From Dromiciops gliroides (lineage: Eukaryota > Chordata > Mammalia > Microbiotheria > Microbiotheriidae), in NCBI RefSeq assembly GCF_019393635.1, contig NC_057862.1:678806314-678870313 (forward strand): a stretch of 64,000 nucleotides of DNA, given 5' to 3'. The position numbers were made by a program, and so were the translations under genes. Within the stretch, counting starts at the first letter, position 1; each line of letters starts with the position of its first letter. The notes beneath the pieces were generated by a model. The model saw nothing but the letters and a program-made list of their open reading frames with translations, was not told the DNA's origin and ran no database searches. Below, one piece after another: positions 57,601 to 64,000 of the stretch.

Positions 57601-60594
57601 CTACCAGGCCATCGTAGACGCTGAGTGGAACATCTTATATGACAAGTTAGAGAAGATTCACAGCTCGGGGGCCAAAGTTGTCTTGTCCAAGCTTCCCATT
57701 GGTGATGTGGCTACTCAGTATTTCGCTGACCGGGACATGTTCTGTGCTGGCCGTGTCCCGGAGGAGGATCTGCGGAGGACCATGATGGTAACTGCTGGGC
57801 GGGGCTCTGGGTGGGGCGGGTGGCCTCTAGGCCCCCATGGGTGCTGCTGGGAGGTTGTGGAGCCCAACCTTACTCCATTTACCTTGTGACCAGGGAGGCT
57901 CTGAGGCGAATGGCTGATCCCCAGATAGCTTTTCCCAAGCCCCCAGCATGCTCCTGGGCCATCTGACTCCTGAGTCTGAAGTGTGGGGCCTGCGATGAGA
58001 GCTCATTTTCCCGTCATCCTAAGCAGGGTATAATTAGGGAGGGCGTCTGCTGCTCCCTGAAATCCCAAGGAATGCTGTGGCCCAGGCCTTTTGTCAGGCT
58101 CCCCTGCCGTGGTTTGGGGGGAGCCTATCGAGCTGGCTGCTCCCCCCTCCCTTAGGAGAGTCCCCCAGGCATCCACACAGCTGCAGGGCAGGGCTCAGAG
58201 GCAGGACCCCCACCAGCGTGCCCAGTGACTGTATGTCATGCTCCTCTGTTGGGCTCTCGCTCCCTGAGGAGGGAGAGCTACAATCTGCATTGTAGCTGTT
58301 CCCTTCGTTTTTTTTTGTTTGTTTTTTTTAGTGAGGCAATAGGGGTTAAGTGACTTGCCCAGGGTCACACAGCTAGTAAGTGTTAAGTGTCTGAGGCCAG
58401 ATTTGAACTCAGGTCCTCCCGACTCCAGGGCTGGTGCTCTATCCACTGTCCCTTCGTTTTTGGGACTGCGCTGAGGGGCGCAGGGAGGGGCAGGGGCAGG
58501 GAGGGGCTCTGAGGAGAGCCATTGGGCTCAGGCCTTGACGGTTCTGCTTTCTCTCCTCCCCAGGCCTGTGGGGGCTCCATCCAGACCAGTGTCAATTCTC
58601 TGACCCCGGACGTGCTGGGCAGCTGTCAGCTGTTTGAGGAGACACAGATTGGAGGCGAGAGGTGAGGGGTCTTGGGCTGCTCTGACTCGCTGTAGTCAGC
58701 AGAGACGCAGGGAGCTTGGCTCTGTGGGGGGGGGGGTAGGGGGTGGGGGGGACTGATGGGCAGCACTGAGGCAAGGTGCCAGGGTCACGCTTGGGCACAG
58801 GGTCAGCGGGCATGGGACTGCTGGCTGGCTCTGAAATCCTGGGGCTGCCATTGCACTTGGTGGGTGAGGTGTGTGTGTGTGTGTGTGTCTGGGTTGGGCC
58901 AGGAGGCTTGTCCTGCTCACCAGAGCCTGGGGATTTGGGGGTTGGGGGAGAGAGATCTGGCAGTGGGGTGTCCTAGCCCAGCCTTGCTGCTGGGAGCACT
59001 GGGCAGGCTGGAGGAGGGTGAGTGGGCAGAAGAATGAATGGGGGCTTGTCCTGGGGCCTTCTCCATCCCCAGGTACAACTTCTTTACCGGCTGTCCCAAG
59101 GCCAAAACCTGCACCATCATCCTTCGAGGGGGCGCCGAGCAGTTCATGGAGGAGACGGAGCGCTCGCTCCACGATGCAATCATGATTGTGCGCAGAGCCA
59201 TCAAGGTGCGTGGCCTTGGCTGGGGACATGGGAGGCCAGACAGCAGAGGGACCGCTGCTCGAGGTTTGAGAGGGAGGTGGGGTGAAGGCGGGGCAGGAAA
59301 CGTGTCCCGCTGAGGTTGAGGGGGCACCTGCTCAGTGGGGACCGTCAAGGTCTGGGACATCAGCTTCCTCGTGTCGGCAGCATCCCAGGCATGGTTAGTG
59401 GGGAGGTTATGCCTGCTTAGGTTGTGTTGGGGGCTCTCGCAGGGGCGGGTCACGTGTCCAGTCCAGAGTGACAGCTGGCACAGCTCTCCTGCTCCTGGAG
59501 GCTCTTGGTCCAGCGGGTCCCGTGGGCATCCTGCCCCACTGTCGGCCATGCTTTCTCTTCAGAATGACTCAGTGGTGGCAGGAGGGGGTGCAATTGAGAT
59601 GGAGCTCTCCAAGTACTTGCGGGACTACTCGAGGACCATCCCAGGCAAGCAGCAGCTGCTGATCGGGGCCTATGCCAAGGCCCTGGAGATCATTCCCCGG
59701 CAGCTGTGCGACAACGCCGGCTTCGATGCCACCAACATCCTCAACAAGCTTCGGGCCAAGCACGCCCAGGTGGGTGCCCCACCCTGCACCCGGGGGTCCG
59801 GGTGGGGGGGACGGACAGCATGGCCTGGCCTTGCCACATACTTGCTGTTTGACCTTGGGAGGTCATGGGGTCTCCCGAGAGCGGGGGTGGGGGGGGAACA
59901 CGACACGGACCTCCGCATTCTACAAAGGCTTACTTGGCTGAGGTGGTTTCCTGTTTATACAGTGGTGACTCCTCACACATCAGACCACACTGACCATCGT
60001 CCTTCATTATGCCCAGAGGATCCATGGGTGTGGTCTGGGTGCGAGATAACCTTGTGCCCATGTGCGGGATCCAAGTTATTTTAATGTCTCAGCCCCGGGA
60101 CCCTGTGGGCCCCTGTGGACCCCTCTCTAGTCCTGCTGGTGTGAGTGTTGGGTTTTGTCCTGGGTGGTGGATGTTGGCATGGGGGCCGTGGGCAGGGCCT
60201 CCCTGGTGCGCCTCCGTCCAGGCTGTCCCTGCCGTGGCTCTTGGCCAGGCTGTGGCAAGCTTGCTCGTTCCTTGGGCCCTTGGCTTTGAAGAGGGCCCTG
60301 GCTGGTGTCTGGGCCTGAGACCCCTGCCCCTGGCCGTGGCCCTGTGTGGCTGATGGAGGGTCCTGTCTCTTTCAGGGTGGCATGTGGTACGGTGTGGACA
60401 TCAACAATGAGGACATAGCGGACAACTTTGAAGCTTTTGTGTGGGAGCCCGCCGTGGTACGCATCAACGCCCTCACGGCTGCTTCTGAGGCCGCCTGCCT
60501 CATCGTGTCTGTGGACGAGACCATCAAGAACCCACGCTCCACTGTGGACGGGCCCCCTGCGGGCCGTGGCCGTGGCCGGGGGCGCCCCCACTGA
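45618..60594 (+). CDS. CCT7: CCT7, T-complex protein 1 subunit eta (12 exons, 542 aa)
   Basis: Coding exons: 45618-45623, 52246-52399, 53411-53517, 54046-54171, 54695-54747, 55032-55203, 57051-57215, 57599-57787, 58564-58661, 59073-59205, 59563-59769 and 60376-60594. All are GT-AG and in phase. Exon 1 codes only Met-Met. CCT-eta is one of eight subunits of the cytosolic TRiC/CCT ring that folds actin, tubulin and WD40 proteins using ATP. Visible group II chaperonin marks are [12 protein letters not shown] in exon 2, the phosphate-binding GDGTTS at residues 91-96 and VVAGGGAIE near 405-413. The C-terminus is an Arg/Gly-rich tail ending [10 protein letters not shown]. Length compares with 543 aa in human from memory. 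A start one codon downstream (second Met) is possible. Nothing is broken. Confidence 0.98.
46880..47022 (-). repeat. WSINE1-like SINE
   Basis: Antisense copy with a short internal loss in the 'aagtgacttgcccagggtcac' core and the head at 'gccacctagctgcccc'. Confidence 0.82.
48139..48160. repeat. Poly(C) run
   Basis: About 20 C in a row. Its true length is uncertain in any assembly. Confidence 0.9.
48779..48932 (+). repeat. WSINE1-like SINE
   Basis: Sense copy flanked by the duplicated target 'aagagaaaaagcc'. Confidence 0.88.
49803..49950 (-). repeat. WSINE1-like SINE
   Basis: Antisense copy. The flanks 'catccagcattttct' and 'catcaagcattttct' are a slightly decayed target duplication. Confidence 0.87.
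51365..51450 (-). repeat. MIR-like fragment
   Basis: 'gactttcccaaggtcctgca' followed by 'cagaggcaggatttgaaccc', the antisense MIR core. Confidence 0.5.
52840..52960 (-). repeat. MIR-like SINE
   Basis: 'gagagaactgaggtagacac', 'gtcacttgcctcggtcccac' and 'agtgtcagaggcaggattgg', the antisense MIR pattern, in CCT7 intron 2. Confidence 0.65.
53207..53372 (+). repeat. WSINE1-like SINE
   Basis: Sense copy ending about 40 bp before CCT7 exon 3, with a C/A-rich tail. 'gaaagaaaatgg' lies on both sides. Confidence 0.87.
58305..58449 (-). repeat. WSINE1-like SINE
   Basis: Antisense copy slightly truncated at its head. The duplicated target 'cccttcgttttt' lies on both sides. It ends about 115 bp before CCT7 exon 9. 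Confidence 0.87.
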
Positions 60595-60705
60595 AGAAGG
60601 CCCTTCTGCCTCTCCCATCTGTCTGCAGGGCGGGCACACTTAGCTGGGGTTGAGGGGCAAGAGGGGACAAACACGCCTGACTCTGTTCTCCCGGAAGGTT
60701 ATTTA

Positions 60706-60711
60706 AATAAA
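60706..60711 (+). terminator. CCT7: CCT7 poly(A) signal
   Basis: AATAAA 112 bp after the stop, followed by a 'gagtcttgttgagggtgg' GU-rich element. Confidence 0.88.
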
Positions 60712-61839
60712 ACTCAAGGCCTGAGTCTTGTTGAGGGTGGCTTCTTTGGACCCGATGCGAGGGGCTGCTCCTCTGCTGGCTCCGGAAGAGGGGGTGGCCT
60801 CTCCCCGATGGATCGGCCCTCAGTCTCCAGCCTGCCACAGGCTGCCTGGGTAGGATGTTTGCTGGCCTCATCCCGCCCCGGCCAGAGCAGGGGCGGGGCA
60901 GAGCTTGGGAGGCTGTTAGCTTGTGGGATGGGCAGGGACTGAATGTGGGGAGGGTTTTCCTGGGGCATCTGAGGTGCCCCGGCCTTTGAGCTAGAAGCTC
61001 AACCCCACCCCTGCCCCCCTCCTTTTACAGTGGGGGGAGCAGCAGTGACATGTCGAGGTCCAATGCTGGGGGCAGCCCTGCTGTGGCCCACGGCAGAGGG
61101 ACAAAGGGGTCCGCCTTGGTCCTCTGGCCGCCTGTGCTCAGTTCTGGGGTCCCGTGGGAGGGCAGCGTGGACAAGGAAGGGCTGCGAGCCAGGAAGGGGA
61201 CCTTGAGTCCAGCGGCTCCTGCTGGTGTCTGGAGCCTACCCTGGGGAGCGGATGGGCTGCCCCTTGGGGAGGGTGTTAAGACAAAGGCCTCAGTGGGAAG
61301 AGGACCCCACCTCCCCCGCCCAGCATGGGGGGAGGACCACTAGGGGTCCTTGCTTACTTGACCCTTGTGCCCTCGGCCAGGCCAGTTGAGTGGCCCATCC
61401 ATGCCTGCTCCCATAGGAATCCCGACCTGCTAAAGGCCAGACTTTGCCCTAATGTCCATACACAGGCGGTGCTGCCCCCCTCCCCTGCGCCCAGGAAGGG
61501 GATGGGCCTAGCCTACCAGGAGCCACCTTCTGCTCTCAGAAAGGGGGCTGGTTGCTGGGGGAGGGCTTGCTCCTTAAGGCAGGGCCAGGGGCTGCAGGGT
61601 GGGGAGCTGGCAGGGCTGGCGTCCTACCATTTTGCTGATAGGAAGTCACCAGGCCAAGGTTGTGGGTACCCGGTATCCCAGCCTGAATTGGAACCAAGGT
61701 CCTCTGCCTCTCAGTCTAGTTAGTGCCTTTGGCATTACATCATTCTGGCTATCCAGTCAGCAATTATTTGGTGCCTACTGTGTACATCTCCCACGCCCCC
61801 CAGCCTGTGCCCAGGGAGCCACAGTCGGTTTTCAGAATC
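60712..61839. other. CCT7-FBXO41 intergenic gap
   Basis: About 1.1 kb of GC-rich unique sequence between two converging poly(A) signals. An antisense MIR-like scrap lies at about 61680-61790. No gene seen. Confidence 0.6.
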
Positions 61840-61845
61840 TTTATT
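61840..61845 (-). terminator. FBXO41: Candidate FBXO41 poly(A) signal
   Basis: TTTATT on the plus strand, AATAAA on the minus strand, at the left edge of a low-repeat stretch. The link to FBXO41 rests on human gene order. Confidence 0.5.
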
Positions 61846-63317
61846 GGACGCCCAGCCATCAACGGGGCTGCCCGAATGAGGTCCTCATAAATAACGTACA
61901 CGCTCAGAATACATTCGGCAAAGCAACAACACCAAAGTGCATCTATGGGTGATGCAGGAGCAGAGCCCCCAGGGCAGGGGGCGAAACAAAAGGGAGACCC
62001 CCAAGACCATGGCTCCTGCCTGGTGCCTGGGAACCTTCTGTGGTCAGGCTCACCTGGGTGGGGGGTGGGGTTCTGCAACCCTGTGCTATCTTTGTTTGGG
62101 ACGGCTGGGGGGCGGGGAGATCTGGCCTGATTGTCAGAGGCCCTAGTGGGAGGGACCAAGGTGGGCTGGGGCCCAGCCAGTGGGGGAAGAGGGTTTTCAG
62201 TTTTAGCCCCAGGAACTCACTTAGCTCTGAGCTTCCCCTCCCTCCTTGCCTGGGGGTGGGACTGGGACCAAGAACAGAATCAATATGTCCATCCCTAATA
62301 AATACTATATACACACTCCATGTAGAAATCTAGAGATCAGTGTCGGCCCTGGGCTGCGGCAGGGTGGGCGGTGAGCTAGTGTTTGCACAGTGCCTCCTAG
62401 GCGGTTGGCACGCCATGGTGGGTGGGGGACACCTTGGCTTAGGGAGGCGCCCCTCATTTCTAGTTACAATATACCGGCCTGCCTGATGGCACCAATCGCC
62501 AGGCTGGGCTCGGCATACCCTGGCAGTCTGTAGAGTCCCTGGGGCCCATCAGTTCCTTGGGTCTGTGTTCAGGTGGGGCCCTCCGCAGAGGCTAATGCAG
62601 CTGTCTCTCTGCTCCAATAAGGGAGAAGTGAGGCCACTGGGGGAGCCCAAAACTGGGGGAGAGGGGCTGGATTCCCTTCCCCACAATTGTTTGCTAAGGA
62701 GTTCAAGTGAACTATATTGGGGAAGGGGGGCAAAGCTAGAGGTTATCCAGATGCCCACCAGATCTGGCATCTGCCCCACTCAGGCCTGAGTTCATTGTCA
62801 TCGGGATGAGTTGGGATGCCCGTTTGGCCCCTGACACGGGGCCCTCTCTCACCTCCCTCCCCCATCTCAGCATCACACTTCTGGAAAGGTAGCTCTGAGG
62901 GCCAAAATAAAGTGCTTCAGGCAGACACCCTAAGACCCTGGCCTGGGGGAGGGACTGCTGACCAGGGGGGCCTCCAAGTGCAGAGCTTGGAGCTGCCCCA
63001 CTCCAATAACCCTGGCTCCTGAGGATGATGGGAATAGGAGGTCAGGGCTGAGGACCCAACTCACTGAACTCAATGGTCACCGTCCTAAGCTCCAACTGAT
63101 TGTCAAACAAAGGCAAAACCAACAAAACCCCGCCCAGACCCGGATCTGTGTTGGTGAGGAATCGTCTCCTCCTCCTCCCCCATCAGGTAGCAAGCATCCT
63201 TCTATTGGGGTCGGGGGAGAGTGGACTGTGACCCTCACTCCCCCTTCCTCCCCAAAAGCTTCAGAAGGACCAAGAATACATTCAGTCCCCAGGCCCTGGA
63301 AGTGTCAGAAAAACCAG

Positions 63318-63320
<3 letters not shown>

Positions 63321-63382
<62 letters not shown>

Positions 63383-63444
63383 AGGGGGTGTGTGTGTATG
63401 TATGTATGTATGTATGAGGGTGTGTGTGTGTGTCTCTCTCTCTC
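63321..63444. repeat. (TG)n compound microsatellite
   Basis: 59 bp of uninterrupted TG (63321-63379), then imperfect TGTA/TATG and TG/TC units to about 63444. Confidence 0.95.
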
Positions 63445-63654
63445 TTTGAGGGACTTTAGCTGAAGCTTGGGTTTCCTCCCGGGCATTGATGCCACCCATG
63501 CCTGGGTATGGGCAAGACTGGAGCCACCTGGCAGTGAGAAGCAAAGGGACAGTTACAAGGGGACAGAGAGAAGCCACCACGCCTGGGGAAGGCACACCAC
63601 TGTCCTTGCCACAGGACCGTGCTTCTGGAGGAGACTTTAGGTGTTCCCTGTCCC

Positions 63655-63735
63655 ACCAACCCCCTCATTTTACAGATGAAGAAACTGAGGCCAGAAGCAA
63701 CGGCGAGGCCAGGAAGGAAACCTGGTGACTCCGGG
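63655..63735 (-). repeat. MIR-like fragment
   Basis: 'ccaaccccctcattttacag' and 'atgaagaaactgaggccaga', the antisense MIR 3' part. Confidence 0.55.
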
Positions 63736-63772
63736 ACCATGTACTTGTGACCCCCAGATGAATCAGTGTAAT

Positions 63773-63774
<2 letters not shown>

Positions 63775-63823
<49 letters not shown>
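63775..63823. repeat. (AC)24 microsatellite
   Basis: 49 bp of unbroken AC repeat. Confidence 0.97.
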
Positions 63824-63826
<3 letters not shown>

Positions 63827-64000
63827 CCCCGACGGAAGGGAGGACTGGAGAGGGCAGGAGAAGGAAGTCAATCCACCCTCCTCAGGGGCCTGGCCCCATC
63901 CTGCCCCAAGCTTGGTGACCATGTCAGGAAGGACAGAGAACCAGACGCCTGCCTGCAGTGTTCTTCTGCCTTCAAGTACTGTGTACACACACACACACCC

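Larger units (their letters stand above)
61825..64000 (-). other. FBXO41: Presumed FBXO41 3' UTR (partial, runs off the window)
   Basis: No coding exon of FBXO41 is visible. The call rests on three points: the minus-strand poly(A) signal at its left end, the near absence of SINEs over 2.2 kb, and the human order in which FBXO41 converges on CCT7. It includes two long dinucleotide tracts and a MIR-like piece at about 63655-63735. Confidence 0.45.

Noticed and set aside
59335-60084. A 249-codon open frame
   Set aside because: It is CCT7 exon 11 plus flanking intron. The exon borders at 59563 and 59769 are clear.

Overview
The window is a mammalian, almost certainly marsupial, nuclear chromosome segment. 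Interrupted genes with canonical GT-AG introns rule out a prokaryote. About 35 copies of a short A-tailed tRNA-derived SINE (core 'ggcagctaggtggcgcagtggat' ... 'gtgtgaccctgggcaagtcactta'), plus longer Mar1-type copies, point to a marsupial. From memory the short SINE resembles WSINE1 of Australian marsupials, so an australidelphian is likely, but no species can be named.

Five loci can be read, in the same order and orientation as human 2p13.2 (from memory): NOTO(+), SMYD5(+), PRADC1(-), CCT7(+) and the presumed 3' end of FBXO41(-). I rebuilt four complete coding sequences exon by exon, and all phases close: NOTO (3 exons, 236 aa), SMYD5 (13 exons, 417 aa), PRADC1 (5 exons, 188 aa) and CCT7 (12 exons, 542 aa).

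Layout: 1-3.6 kb is intergenic with old repeats. 3.7-14.3 kb is the NOTO locus with a SINE-rich 7 kb first intron. 14.3-17.0 kb is intergenic. 17.0-33.0 kb is SMYD5 with a GC-box promoter. SMYD5 and PRADC1 converge, with poly(A) signals about 1 kb apart. PRADC1 runs 34.0-38.1 kb, with a CCAAT-box array upstream. 38.9-45.2 kb is almost wholly repeats (SINEs, a probable solo LTR, other interspersed repeats). 45.4-60.7 kb is CCT7, whose first intron is 6.6 kb. From 61.8 kb to the end is low-repeat sequence that fits the FBXO41 3' UTR.

The genes do not form a pathway. NOTO is a notochord/node transcription factor, SMYD5 a SET/MYND lysine methyltransferase, PRADC1 a secreted PA-domain protein and CCT7 a subunit of the cytosolic TRiC chaperonin. 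They are linked by conserved synteny. I found no undescribed biological system. The best leads are regulatory or structural: a transposon-filled gap between the head-to-head PRADC1 and CCT7 genes with an eight-fold CCAAT array on one side, a minisatellite of acceptor-like splice sites in SMYD5 intron 3, a five-step target-site ladder of stacked SINE insertions, a 7SL-like fragment in a marsupial promoter, and complementary TG/CA tracts in the presumed FBXO41 3' UTR.
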